The notes beneath the pieces were generated by a model that had not been told where the DNA came from, ran no database searches, and worked only from the letters and a program-made list of their open reading frames with translations. This document shows, in pieces, positions 1 through 8,899 of a stretch of 64,000 bases of DNA; position 1 is the stretch's first letter; each line of letters starts with the position of its first letter. Source of the stretch: Lentisphaeria bacterium (GTDB lineage: Bacteria; Verrucomicrobiota; Lentisphaeria; Victivallales; UBA1829). Location of the stretch: positions 1 to 64,000 of the forward strand of contig DPDG01000054.1 of the NCBI GenBank assembly GCA_003526375.1, given 5' to 3'. Position numbers and translations under genes: made by a program.

Positions 1-237
1 TTATTTTATTTTGAAATTACCTCTATATACTATAATTTTTGCAATTACCCCCTGCCCTTTTCGAATAAATTGTTATGTGGAGTCGTTTTTCTTCATGATA
101 ATACTTTCATCTGTCCTATTAAATTGGTTCTGAAAATGAGATTTCAATAATTCAACGGTACAGAATATCTCTGTATCCGCCCAGCCATTCCAACAATATA
201 GTCAGAGACAGACAGGATTTCAACGCATAAAACTCAA

Positions 238-272
238 AAAACGGCTTTTTTATGAAATAAATATGCCGTTTT
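238..272. terminator. Stem-loop in the AT-rich left end
   Basis: An 8-bp perfect inverted repeat, AAAACGGC (238-245) and GCCGTTTT (265-272), encloses a 19-nt AT-rich loop. Read on the plus strand the stem ends in four T; on the minus strand it runs into six T. It could end a plus-strand gene lying left of the window. The rest of 1-438 is AT-rich with no coding stretch that I can support. Confidence 0.35.
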
Positions 273-374
273 CGCATTAAAAATAACTAATATAGTAATT
301 TAACTCCGTTTTTTTACGTTTTCACCCGTCCACAGACCGATTATTTATTTCCCGTTTAATCTTTTTCCGTCCTC

Positions 375-403
375 TTGACAATGAAAGACTTTGAAAGTAA
401 GTT
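375..403 (+). promoter_or_regulatory. Candidate promoter of the phosphohexomutase gene
   Basis: A perfect -35 TTGACA (375-380) is followed after 17 bp by a weak -10 TAAGTT (398-403). This would start transcription about 30 nt before the gene's ATG at 439. The AAGGAG ribosome site at 426-431 lies inside the predicted leader. Confidence 0.45.
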
Positions 404-438
404 ACTTATTCAATTTGAATTTCATAAGGAGATGTATC

Positions 439-1764
439 ATGTCAGGAATTTTCAAAGCCTACGATATCCGTGGCGTCTATCCGGAGCAGTTGGACGAGAA
501 TATTGCCGAGAGAATCGGCAGAGCTGTCGTTGTGTTCCTGAAAGCAAAAAAAATTGTTGTCGGCAGAGACATGCGCCCGCATTCCCTCCCCCTCTTCAAT
601 GCTCTCGCCAAAGGCATTACCGAACAGGGCGCCGATGTCATTGACCTGGGCATGTGCTCGACACCGATGTCCTATCACGCAAACGGCAAGCTCGGAGCAG
701 ATGCCGGCGTCATGATCACAGCTTCTCACAACACCGCGGAATGGAACGGATTCAAAATCTGCCGCGAACAGGCGATTCCGATCAGCGGCGCCACCGGCAT
801 TGCCGATATCGAAGCTCTCGTCGCAAAAAATGAATGGCCGAAGCCGGAGCGGACCGGAACCATATCCGCTTACGATATCGCAAAGGAATACGGGGCGTTT
901 CTCCGTTCCCACGCAAAAATGGACCGCAAGCTCAAAGTCGTCGTGGACTATGCCAACGCCATGGGGTCTTATGAAATCGCGGGTATCGAAGACCTGTTCG
1001 AGATCATTCCCCTTTATAAGAAACTGGACGGAACTTTCCCGAATCATGAGGCAAATCCGCTTCATACGGATACTCTGAATGCCCTTCGCGCCAAAGTCGT
1101 GGAAGTCGGCGCGGATTTCGGCGCAGGGTTCGACGGCGACGCCGACCGCTGCGGATTCGTAGACGACAAGGGCGAGATCATTCCGATGGACCTGTTCACC
1201 GCCTTGATTGCGCAGGACATCCTTTCCGAAAAGGGACAGGGCACCGTTCCGATTCTGTATGACCTCCGCAGCAGTTGGGCGGTCAGGGAATGCATTCAGG
1301 AAAACGGAGGCAAACCGATCATGTCCCGCGTCGGACACGCTTTCATCAAAGCGCAGATGCGGGAATACGGCGCCGTTTTCGCGGGTGAACTTTCCGGTCA
1401 CTACTACTTCAAGGAAAATTATGTGGCGGAGTCTCAGGGACTCGCCATGATCAAGCTGGCAAATCTCATCTGCCGCAAGAAAAAACCGGTCAGCGAACTG
1501 GTCGCACCTCTCCGCAAGTATTTCTCCAGCGGAGAGATCAATTCCAAAGTCGCTGACGTGAAACCGATTCTCGAACGCATCAAAACCAAATATTCAGACG
1601 GGCACATGTTCGAACTCGACGGCATTTCCGTGGAATATTCCAACTGGTGGTTCAATGTCCGCTCATCCAACACAGAGCCGCTCCTCCGCCTCATTGTTGA
1701 AGCCAAGGATAAAGAGACGATGGAGGAAAAACGCGACGAGCTTCTGAAAATCATCAGAGGCTGA
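439..1764 (+). CDS. manB: Phosphomannomutase/phosphoglucomutase
   Basis: Cytosolic alpha-D-phosphohexomutase of 441 residues that interconverts hexose 6- and 1-phosphates, feeding nucleotide-sugar and glycan synthesis. All family signatures are visible: the phosphoserine loop TASHN near residue 100, the metal loop DGDADR near residue 235, the sugar-binding loop GELSGHYYF, and the C-terminal phosphate-binding RSSNTEP. The start at 439 is preferred over an in-frame ATG at 391 because AAGGAG sits 7 nt upstream and the protein then begins at the usual family N-terminus. It stands alone, with its own promoter and a strong terminator. Mannose versus glucose preference cannot be decided from sequence. 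Confidence 0.93.
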   Translation: MSGIFKAYDIRGVYPEQLDENIAERIGRAVVVFLKAKKIVVGRDMRPHSLPLFNALAKGITEQGADVIDLGMCSTPMSYHANGKLGADAGVMITASHNTAEWNGFKICREQAIPISGATGIADIEALVAKNEWPKPERTGTISAYDIAKEYGAFLRSHAKMDRKLKVVVDYANAMGSYEIAGIEDLFEIIPLYKKLDGTFPNHEANPLHTDTLNALRAKVVEVGADFGAGFDGDADRCGFVDDKGEIIPMDLFTALIAQDILSEKGQGTVPILYDLRSSWAVRECIQENGGKPIMSRVGHAFIKAQMREYGAVFAGELSGHYYFKENYVAESQGLAMIKLANLICRKKKPVSELVAPLRKYFSSGEINSKVADVKPILERIKTKYSDGHMFELDGISVEYSNWWFNVRSSNTEPLLRLIVEAKDKETMEEKRDELLKIIRG

Positions 1765-1801
1765 CCCGTCGCCTGACGTTCCGAATTGCCCTGTTCTTCC
1801 G

Positions 1802-1833
1802 ACACCCCTGCCCTGCGGCGGGGGTGTTTTTTT
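1802..1833 (+). terminator. Rho-independent terminator after the phosphohexomutase gene
   Basis: An 11-bp GC-rich stem (1802-1812 with 1817-1827, one G-T pair) closes a 4-nt loop and runs directly into seven T (1827-1833). It lies between convergent genes. Confidence 0.9.
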
Positions 1834-1865
1834 GCGCAGTTTCATCCTGTCCGCGCGGGAAACTT

Positions 1866-2690
1866 TCAATCCACTCCGCCCTGTTTCCTGTAATCGGCGG
1901 GGGTAAAGCCCGTCACTTTCCGTATCAGGCGGCAGAAGTAGCTGGCATGGGGCATTCCGCACTCCGAGGCGATTGCCTTGATCGGGAGTTCGGTTTCACG
2001 CAGAAGCGACAGCGCATGCTGAATCCGGAGTTCCTGAAGATAACTGCCGGGCGTCATTCCCATTTCCTGAAGGAAAATGCGGTTGAGCGTAGTCCGGTGC
2101 ACGCCGAGCTTCTTTGCCAGATAGATCGCGCTGAGACGGGTATCCGAGGCGGATTCCTGCGCAATCTCAATAAAGCGCCTGACCACATCCTGCCCCGCCC
2201 TGCCCGTAAACCTGCCTCCGGCAAGCGCAAGAATCTCCGTGGCGGCGGAGATGGCGTGTCTCTGCGCATAGGGGGTGCGTTCCCGGAGCAGGAGTTCCAG
2301 TTCCAGAAAGAGTTTGACCGGACACTCTCCCGCATAGCGTGAATCGCGTCCGTAGCCATAGGACGTGATAAAATCTGCCGCGCCCGCGCCGTCAAACGTG
2401 AACCAGTAATAGTGCCATTGTTTCCCCAGCGTCCTGTGACGGTGATCTTCCCCCGGAAGATGATAGAAAACCTCTCCCTCCCGCGTAATGATCTTACGGT
2501 CCGGAAGCGTGATCTCGCCGCTGCCTTTCAGGGTCCAGAAGACCTGTACAAAGAGCTTTTTCCCGCCGGGGACATATTCGCACCAGCCGCAGTCGCTCTC
2601 GTTGCAGCCGACGGAGCGCACATGAAACGGCAACTGGAAATCCGGCAGTCTGTTCGGGTCCGGTCGGCTGATGATCTTGATTTTTCCCAT
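1866..2690 (-). CDS. AraC-family transcriptional regulator
   Basis: A 274-residue regulator. The N-terminal half is cupin-like, with the histidine-rich stretch EDHRHR typical of sugar-responsive AraC sensors. The C-terminal 100 residues carry two helix-turn-helix motifs, including the conserved end of the second motif (FCRLIRKVTGFTPADYR). The ATG at 2690 has AAAGGAA 4-5 nt upstream. It is transcribed away from the NagB-like operon; a pair of direct repeats next to that operon's promoter is the likely target. Activation of the operon is an inference from that geometry. The inducer is unknown, but the neighbours suggest an amino sugar or sugar-acid phosphate. Confidence 0.88.
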   Translation of the reverse strand: MGKIKIISRPDPNRLPDFQLPFHVRSVGCNESDCGWCEYVPGGKKLFVQVFWTLKGSGEITLPDRKIITREGEVFYHLPGEDHRHRTLGKQWHYYWFTFDGAGAADFITSYGYGRDSRYAGECPVKLFLELELLLRERTPYAQRHAISAATEILALAGGRFTGRAGQDVVRRFIEIAQESASDTRLSAIYLAKKLGVHRTTLNRIFLQEMGMTPGSYLQELRIQHALSLLRETELPIKAIASECGMPHASYFCRLIRKVTGFTPADYRKQGGVD

Positions 2691-2704
2691 GATTTCCTTT
2701 CATT

Positions 2705-2769
2705 TGCATCAATTGTGATAAAAATGCATCAGAAGTGTTATTTCTGTTTTTAAAATACGCGCCTATAAT
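2705..2769 (+). promoter_or_regulatory. Direct-repeat AraC site and promoter of the NagB-like operon
   Basis: Two imperfect 16-bp direct repeats, both starting TGCATCA, lie at 2705-2720 and 2725-2740 with a 20-bp period and 12 of 16 matches. A consensus -10 TATAAT is at 2764-2769. The 17-bp-spaced -35 position (2741-2746, TTTCTG) is poor and abuts the second repeat. This is the layout expected for an AraC activator contacting RNA polymerase. ATG 2828 follows with AAAGGG upstream. Confidence 0.6.
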
Positions 2770-2827
2770 ATAATTGCAACAGGATAATTCACATCCTTGC
2801 AGAAAAAATAAATGAAAGGGCAACAGT

Positions 2828-3679
2828 ATGAACCGTTCCGAAGAAGTAAGAAGAATTTTGAGTCTGTCCGTGGAAGAACTTGTCAGAGAATCCAGGGGTC
2901 AGCTCAAAGTCATGGAAACGCTGGACGAAGTCTACGAGTTTCTCGCGGACGAAATGGTCAAGGAGTTCCGGAAAGCCGCCGCGGGCGATAAAATTGTATC
3001 ATTCATCATGCCGGTCGGTCCGACGCAGCCCTACCGTATCATGGCGGAGAAGATCAACTATCTGAATCTCAATCTGAAAAATGTCCGCTTTTTCTTCATG
3101 GATGAATACTGCGACGACAACGATCAACTCATTCCGGCAACACATCCGCTGAGCTTCCGCGGGCAGATCGGTCCGCTGCTCTTCAACCGCATCCGCCCCG
3201 ACCTTCTCATGCCGGCGGATCAGATCATCTTCCCCACGCCGGAAAATCTCAAGGACCTTCCGAAAATGATTGAAGACGCCGGCGGAATCGAAGTCTGCTA
3301 CGGCGGAATCGGCATCCACGGGCATGTCGCATTCAATGAACCGGAACCGGGCGTCAAGGATTCCGATCCGCGCATTCTCACGATCAATGAGTTCACGCGC
3401 ACAATCGACTCGACGCGCCACAAAGGAGTCGGCGGAAACCTTGAAAACTTCCCGCGCCGCGCAATCACAATGGGGATGAAACAGTGTCTCGCCGCGCGCC
3501 GCATGCTGCTCATGACACGCAACGAATCGCAGGAATTCTTCTGGGCGAATACGATCCTCCGCATCTCGGCGCTCGGACAGCCCGGCGACGACTATCCGGT
3601 CACACACGCAAGAAATCATAAAAACCTGCTGATCGTCACCGACGTCAAGACCGCCACGGCGCCGAAGTTCAATATCTGA
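2828..3679 (+). CDS. Glucosamine-6-phosphate deaminase-like (NagB family) protein
   Basis: A 283-residue member of the NagB/RpiA/6-phosphogluconolactonase fold. The family core is present: MDEY at 91-94 (the catalytic Asp region, D72 in E. coli NagB) and GIHGHVAFNEP at 162-172. However, the Asp that precedes Gly-His in true NagB (D141) is His164 here, while the following His (166) and Glu (171) remain. The phosphate loop also departs from the usual PTG form (PVGPTQP near 62-68). It is therefore probably not an ordinary deaminase; a related sugar-phosphate isomerase or deaminase is likelier. First gene of a three-gene operon with an amidohydrolase and a Gfo/Idh/MocA oxidoreductase. Confidence 0.8.
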   Translation: MNRSEEVRRILSLSVEELVRESRGQLKVMETLDEVYEFLADEMVKEFRKAAAGDKIVSFIMPVGPTQPYRIMAEKINYLNLNLKNVRFFFMDEYCDDNDQLIPATHPLSFRGQIGPLLFNRIRPDLLMPADQIIFPTPENLKDLPKMIEDAGGIEVCYGGIGIHGHVAFNEPEPGVKDSDPRILTINEFTRTIDSTRHKGVGGNLENFPRRAITMGMKQCLAARRMLLMTRNESQEFFWANTILRISALGQPGDDYPVTHARNHKNLLIVTDVKTATAPKFNI

Positions 3680-3690
3680 CGGAGCATCCG

Positions 3691-4545
3691 ATGAAATTCA
3701 TTGATGCACATGCACATCTGACGCACAATGCAACCGGGATCGACAGGATTGTCGAATCCGGCGTGTTCGAGCAGGTCTGGCTGATGGATCTTTCCGGCGT
3801 GGGCAGCCTCGGCGATGTCTGTTTCGCGGAACAGAAGGAACTGCTGGAAACGGTCAGACGCTACGACGGCTTTTTCCTCGCGTTCGGGTTCATCGACCTC
3901 GACCGCGACACGCCGGATCAGATCAACCGTCTCCGCGACCTGGGATTCGTCGGTCTGAAGCCTTACAAGCAGCTTCAGCCGTACAATCACGAAAAATATT
4001 ATCCGCTCTATGAGCGGGCGCAGGAACTCGGCATGCCGGTTCTCTTTCATACCGGACTGATCGCAAAGGGTTCTCCATACGATCCGGCGCACCCCCATGC
4101 CTTCGGACCGGAAAACATGCGCCCGATCCATCTTGCCGGAATCGCGGAAGCGTTTCCGGAATTGCAGATCATCGGCGGGCACCAGGGCTATCCCTTCCTG
4201 GAAGAAGTGCAGCACAATCTGTATTATTACAAGAACATCCGCGGCGACGTCAGCGGCTATCTGCGCTCCGTGGATACGCTCCGGGAGCTGCTGGACCGCC
4301 GTGCGCATGACGGAACGGAGCGGTTCTTCAATGACAAAATCCATTTCGCAACCGACGAGTTCTACGGCATTGAGGCGTCCAATGAACGAGCTCTGCGCCT
4401 GGCGGAATTCTGGAAACTCTACTTCGAGTTCGTCGGCGGGTTGTATTACCGCTGGGGGCTGCCGGAGGAACAGGAAAAGTTCTTCCGGGGAAACGCCATT
4501 GCGCTCCGCACGCAATTTATACAAAAACAAGGAAACAAGGTATGA
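3691..4545 (+). CDS. Amidohydrolase-family TIM-barrel hydrolase
   Basis: A 284-residue cytosolic protein of the amidohydrolase-2 type. Visible metal-site features are the N-terminal HAH (residues 7-9), FHTG, GGHQGYP and a late ATDEF segment, in the usual order for this barrel. Such enzymes hydrolyse or decarboxylate small ring or lactone substrates. The gene follows the NagB-like gene by 11 nt and overlaps the next start by 4 nt (ATGA), so the three are probably made together. A role in lactone or amide cleavage in a sugar pathway is an inference; the substrate is unknown. Confidence 0.82.
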   Translation: MKFIDAHAHLTHNATGIDRIVESGVFEQVWLMDLSGVGSLGDVCFAEQKELLETVRRYDGFFLAFGFIDLDRDTPDQINRLRDLGFVGLKPYKQLQPYNHEKYYPLYERAQELGMPVLFHTGLIAKGSPYDPAHPHAFGPENMRPIHLAGIAEAFPELQIIGGHQGYPFLEEVQHNLYYYKNIRGDVSGYLRSVDTLRELLDRRAHDGTERFFNDKIHFATDEFYGIEASNERALRLAEFWKLYFEFVGGLYYRWGLPEEQEKFFRGNAIALRTQFIQKQGNKV

Positions 4546-5723
4546 AGAAAACCGGTATCGGATTGATCGGTGCGGATTTTTCTCTGCGCGCCGCCCTCAT
4601 TGAATACAACTATCCGCGGGATAAAGCGGAAATGGCGGCAGTCTGTGACCGCAATCCCGCCATGCTGGAACTTTACCGCAGGGAACACCCGGATACGAAA
4701 GCGCATCTCTATGCAACCTATCAGGAGCTGATCGCCGATCCGGACGTCGATGCCGTCTGTGTAATGGTGCGCGACCAGTATCACGAGGAGATCGCCGTCG
4801 CCGCGCTTGAGGCGGGGAAAGCGGTCTATCTGGAAAAGCCGATGGCGCTTTCCATTGAAGGCTGCGACCGGATTCTGGAAACTGCCTTCCGGACGGGCTC
4901 CAAGCTGTTTGTCGGGCATAACATGCGCTATGTTCCGTCCATCCTCAAGATGAAAGAGGTCATCGACTCCGGCGTCATCGGAGAAATTCAGTGTGTCTGG
5001 GTGCGTCACTTCATCAACTACGGAAGCTGTTACTTCCGCCACTGGTGCGCGCGCAAAGAGATCTGCAACGGGCTTCTGCTCCAGAAGGGCGCGCATGACA
5101 TTGACGTAATCCATTGGCTCGCAGGAGGCTATACGACACGTGTCACCGGAATGGGTAAACTCTCCGTCTACAACCGCACGACGGGACGCCTGAAAGAGGG
5201 AGAAGCACCGGACCGCAAGGCTTCATGGAAGCCGGACTGCTGGCCGCCGCTTGAGCTGAAAGGTCTGGACGGCAAACTGGATGTCGAGGATCACAATATG
5301 GTGATGATGCAGTTGGACAACGGAGTCCAGGCATCCTATGAACAGTGCATGTATGCGCCGGACTCCGAGCGGAACTACACATTCATCGGAACGCATGGAC
5401 GCGTTGAAAACATCGGTGATTTCGGCGACTGCCGGATTCATGTCTGGACACAGCGGGGATCCCGCAGGGAACCGGATATCATCTACAATCTGAAAGCGTC
5501 GGACGGCGGGCACGGCGGTTCCGACCCGAATATCGTCAACGCTTTCTTCGATTTTGTGCGTGACGGTAAACCGCCCGTCGTGTCACCGGTCGCAGCGAGA
5601 AATGCGGTCGCCGCCGGAGCTCTGGCTCACTGCTCCATGCGCAACGGCAATATGCCGATGGATATTCCGCCGGTTCGTCCCGAACTCTTGGAATATTTTG
5701 CAAATGGACAGAAGAAAAGCTGA
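4542..5723 (+). CDS. Gfo/Idh/MocA-family oxidoreductase
   Basis: A 393-residue NAD(P)-dependent sugar dehydrogenase-like protein. The N-terminal Rossmann segment begins IGLIGADFS, and the diagnostic EKPMAL nicotinamide-site motif lies near residue 100, followed by GHNMRY and the C-terminal alpha/beta domain. It starts in an ATGA overlap with the amidohydrolase gene, implying coupled translation. Members oxidise hydroxyls of cyclitols and sugars or act in redox-assisted glycoside cleavage. With the NagB-like and amidohydrolase partners it probably completes a catabolic route for an unusual sugar. No export signal. Confidence 0.88.
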   Translation: MKKTGIGLIGADFSLRAALIEYNYPRDKAEMAAVCDRNPAMLELYRREHPDTKAHLYATYQELIADPDVDAVCVMVRDQYHEEIAVAALEAGKAVYLEKPMALSIEGCDRILETAFRTGSKLFVGHNMRYVPSILKMKEVIDSGVIGEIQCVWVRHFINYGSCYFRHWCARKEICNGLLLQKGAHDIDVIHWLAGGYTTRVTGMGKLSVYNRTTGRLKEGEAPDRKASWKPDCWPPLELKGLDGKLDVEDHNMVMMQLDNGVQASYEQCMYAPDSERNYTFIGTHGRVENIGDFGDCRIHVWTQRGSRREPDIIYNLKASDGGHGGSDPNIVNAFFDFVRDGKPPVVSPVAARNAVAAGALAHCSMRNGNMPMDIPPVRPELLEYFANGQKKS

Positions 5724-5736
5724 TTCAACCGCACAT

Positions 5737-5780
5737 ACATTACAAACCACTTGAGTTGATTCACAGGTGGTTTGCAATGT
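5737..5780. terminator. Inverted repeat between convergent genes
   Basis: A 14-bp inverted repeat with one mismatch (5737-5750 with 5767-5780) encloses a 16-nt loop. It lies 13 nt after the oxidoreductase stop and before the end of the converging Tad operon. There is no long T tract, so it is a weak or factor-assisted bidirectional terminator at best. Confidence 0.5.
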
Positions 5781-5863
5781 TCAGCTTTCCGCGCAGTCTC
5801 TCCCCGAACCGAAGTTCCGGCGCCGACGGCGCGCAAACGGCAGTCTCTTTTCCCCGCCCGCCT

Positions 5864-7861
5864 TTACTGGTGTCCGGAAAGTTGTTTTTCCGCCCATTCG
5901 TGATAGGCAGTATCCGGCAGAGCCTTGCGCAATATTTTCTCTGCAAGCGCTCTCTTTTCCGCAGGAGCCGCCTTGCACCACTCGGCATAAAGGCGGTCGC
6001 ACAGGGTATTGCTTTCCGTTTCCAGTTTTTCTTTCAACGCATCCAGACGGGAACGGAAAATCTGGTCATCCAGCAGCATGGAACGCTCAGCGGCCAGCAG
6101 ACGCCCGCGCTCCTCCAACGGCAGTTTTTCGTCTTCAACCGCCTGTAAAATCCGTCCGGAAAACATCTTCCCTTTCTCATGCACATACCTGTTCTCCGCA
6201 AAAAGAGGCGACAAGCCCAGTTGCCAGAAGACCTGACGTGCGGACAACAGCGTATCGCCATCCCCTTTCGCAAGGAATGCCGTCTCTGCCTGCCGGGCGG
6301 AACTCAAACCGGATGCAAATTTATCCAGCATGGCAATACGCCTGCGGATTTCCGGCTCTTTGAAAGCACTTCCCCAGCGTTTTTTCTTTGCGACACGCTC
6401 CTGCAGGCTTTTCAGGGAACCAGCCAGCTCCGGCAAATCGGCAGGGCTGAAACGGGGATCCGCCGACATCATCTCCAGACGGTGAAGATCACGTCCCAGC
6501 TTCGTCTCCTCCATGAAACGCCCGCAGTCCTGATAAAGATGCAGGCGCTTCTGAAACTCCGGCTGCTCCGCCAACTTCAAAGCAAGAGAAAAATCCCCTT
6601 TCGCATACGCCTTTGCAATATCCTGATTTGTCCGGTAGAAAGCAAGAATTCCATCAATCTGCTCATGCAGGGATACACACTCTTTGAGAAACGGGGAATG
6701 ATCGGTATCTCCCGCTTCCGTCCGCCGGTTCATCGCATCCTTCAAATGCGAATGCGCGGCATTCCAGTAGGCGAGATTGTTTTCCACCCCCTTGTTCCAG
6801 CGGGCGCTCTGGATTTCGATCCCCTGATAATGCCGCGCCATAGCCCGCGGAGAATAGATCTCCAGCTTGGAGCGGTAATAACGTGCGAGACGTACGCCGT
6901 GACGTTCTGCATCCAGTCTCTGATTCATTGCGGTAAAGCGTTCCCGCAGTGTTTCCGGAAGCTTCGGATTCTCCATCAGGAGTTCCAGGTCCGCCTGTAC
7001 CGCCTTGTATTTCCCCTGCTCAAGCAGAGGTATCCAGATCGCATTCAACTCTTTCAGATAATCGTCCTCCCCTTTTCCCGTATAACGGGGCAGAGAATTG
7101 ACACTCCGATAGGCTTTTCCGGGCTCCTCCGCCTCTCCGAAAGAGGTATAACAGAATGCGGCGCCGACAAACAGCAGCATCGCTCCCAACACGGCAAACT
7201 GCCAGGTGACAAGTTCAGGGTAAAACGGATTCGGGCTTTTCAACGCACGATCAAGACGTGTTTTATCAAGCACCGCCGCCTGAACGCCCCGTGCAAGCTC
7301 AATAACCTCTCCCTCCTCCAAATGGACCGTGCCCTCCGTTCTTCGCCCGCGCAGACGGATGCCGTGCCCCGCCGCCATCGGATCAATTGAAACAGAGTCC
7401 TGCCCGATCCAGCAGCGGGCGAGCAGAGCGGGAATCCCCGGAGCTTCGATCACACAGCGGCATTCACTGCCGGAACCGATCAGGTTCGCACCGTAACCGA
7501 GCGACGCATACTGTGCCTTGCCGCGCCCGATACGCCAGAGCAACAATTTGCCGCTGTCCACCAGATCGCCGGAAAAAACCAGAGAAAAATCACCGCATTT
7601 CAGGATCGTCCCCGGCACGACACGGACAGAAGAAACGGTTTTCCCGTCCACTTCCAGCGGCATCTCGCCGCCGGGAACCGCCACGGCTTCCGAGTCGATC
7701 CGCGTCAGTGAAACCAGAACCGGAGCGGCATTCCATTTGTCCGCCAGGCATACTTCACAACGTTTATCTCCGCCGATATTGACCGAGTCCAGTTCAGGAA
7801 AATCCTCCAGGCAGAATACCGCCGCCTGTTCATCACGATAGTGTATCACACAATTCAACAT
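5864..7861 (-). CDS. Tad-cluster protein with degenerate FHA-like domains and one membrane segment
   Basis: A 665-residue protein of unknown function, last gene of the Tad operon. Residues 1-100 and about 108-198 each look like an FHA beta-sandwich. In the second, the framework is recognisable (IGSGSEC ... HLEEGEVIEL), but the phosphothreonine-reading Arg and Ser-Arg-x-His residues are missing. One hydrophobic helix at about 217-239 follows, then some 420 residues of charged, helix-rich sequence without recognised motifs. The FHA part should be cytosolic and the long tail periplasmic. TadA in the same operon also starts with an FHA-like domain, which suggests the two pair at the motor. That link is inferred. 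Confidence 0.7.
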   Translation of the reverse strand: MLNCVIHYRDEQAAVFCLEDFPELDSVNIGGDKRCEVCLADKWNAAPVLVSLTRIDSEAVAVPGGEMPLEVDGKTVSSVRVVPGTILKCGDFSLVFSGDLVDSGKLLLWRIGRGKAQYASLGYGANLIGSGSECRCVIEAPGIPALLARCWIGQDSVSIDPMAAGHGIRLRGRRTEGTVHLEEGEVIELARGVQAAVLDKTRLDRALKSPNPFYPELVTWQFAVLGAMLLFVGAAFCYTSFGEAEEPGKAYRSVNSLPRYTGKGEDDYLKELNAIWIPLLEQGKYKAVQADLELLMENPKLPETLRERFTAMNQRLDAERHGVRLARYYRSKLEIYSPRAMARHYQGIEIQSARWNKGVENNLAYWNAAHSHLKDAMNRRTEAGDTDHSPFLKECVSLHEQIDGILAFYRTNQDIAKAYAKGDFSLALKLAEQPEFQKRLHLYQDCGRFMEETKLGRDLHRLEMMSADPRFSPADLPELAGSLKSLQERVAKKKRWGSAFKEPEIRRRIAMLDKFASGLSSARQAETAFLAKGDGDTLLSARQVFWQLGLSPLFAENRYVHEKGKMFSGRILQAVEDEKLPLEERGRLLAAERSMLLDDQIFRSRLDALKEKLETESNTLCDRLYAEWCKAAPAEKRALAEKILRKALPDTAYHEWAEKQLSGHQ

Positions 7862-7873
7862 GGCACCGTTTCC

Positions 7874-8881
7874 TTATTTCTTTTCCGTCTGTATCTGCAA
7901 CTGCCGCTTTGCCCATTCGCGCCATTCCAGTTCACTCTCCAAAGTAGCCTCCGACATCATCCGCCGGATCAGCTCCAGCACACGCTCATGATTGTTCAGG
8001 TTGAACTGCTTCTGAATCTCGCTGCGGAGACTGGCGAACACCTGTTTCCGCTCGGCAAGACAATCGAAGAACAGCTTGCTTTCCTCCGGCTTGATCAAAT
8101 TGACTTCATCTGTTTCCGCCAGCAGCCGGAACGCCTTCTGGAAAGAAACAATGGCGCGCAGCAGATTTTCCGGCGCATAATTGCGCTGGGCGTAGAAACG
8201 GCGGGCGGCGGCAATCTCGTCGCGCGCCTCCAGGATTTCATCGGCGGAATATGCAATCTTGCCGGAATCAATCACTGGACGCCTCAAAAGCGTGTTGCGG
8301 TAATCTCCCAGCAACTGCAGATTGTTCAATTTATGCAGTGCCGGCGGTGCGAAACCGCCCAGTTCCTGTTTCCAGAAGATCGCGCTGGTAAACGAATAAT
8401 CGCGGGCAAAAAACAGGTAGCCGATTCCGCAGTGTCCCTTGAAAGTGAAATCAAACTCCACCCCCGGAAGCATGGAAAACTCAAACTCCCCGACTCTGCC
8501 GATTTCTAACCCCTCCGGAACGATATCTGCAACTCCCAGAGTTTCCAGCAACATGGATTTGAGTTCCGCCCGGTTTCTGTCGACCGGCAGAAATTCACCG
8601 GATGGCTCTTTTTCCGGATCAACGATCATCATCACATCAGGCGCGGAATAATCGCCGGAAAACAGAATCGAGGTTTCTCCGAACAGCAGGGTATTCATTT
8701 TCCCGGGCACGGTAATCCGGTACAGACCCCCCATGTCATAAATCCGGTCCGGCGCATGTTCCGGTTCCCGTTCCAATGCCGCCAGCAGCAGAGCGACGGC
8801 GGCAACCAGCAGAATGCCTGCAAAAATCTGCATCCGGCGAACCGGCGTAAAACGGTCAAAAAAACTTTCCTGTTCCTTCAT
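7874..8881 (-). CDS. Single-pass membrane protein of the Tad cluster
   Basis: An unrecognised 335-residue protein. A hydrophobic helix at about residues 16-37 follows a short charged cytosolic tail, leaving some 295 residues probably outside the membrane. The start at 8881 is chosen because GGAG lies 6 nt upstream; an upstream in-frame TTG at 8893 is less likely. It sits 12 nt before the FHA-like gene and 18 nt after tadC, so it is surely co-transcribed with the pilus genes. An accessory role in pilus assembly or anchoring is inferred from position only. Confidence 0.7.
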   Translation of the reverse strand: MKEQESFFDRFTPVRRMQIFAGILLVAAVALLLAALEREPEHAPDRIYDMGGLYRITVPGKMNTLLFGETSILFSGDYSAPDVMMIVDPEKEPSGEFLPVDRNRAELKSMLLETLGVADIVPEGLEIGRVGEFEFSMLPGVEFDFTFKGHCGIGYLFFARDYSFTSAIFWKQELGGFAPPALHKLNNLQLLGDYRNTLLRRPVIDSGKIAYSADEILEARDEIAAARRFYAQRNYAPENLLRAIVSFQKAFRLLAETDEVNLIKPEESKLFFDCLAERKQVFASLRSEIQKQFNLNNHERVLELIRRMMSEATLESELEWREWAKRQLQIQTEKK

Positions 8882-8899
8882 ACAAAACTCCAATTCTAT

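Noticed and set aside
391..438. An upstream start of the phosphohexomutase at 391
   Set aside because: It adds 16 residues not found in the family, and the strong AAGGAG site serves the ATG at 439.
2494..2823. A 109-codon minus-strand frame across the AraC promoter region
   Set aside because: It starts inside the intergenic region and overlaps the AraC gene in another frame; its composition is not protein-like.
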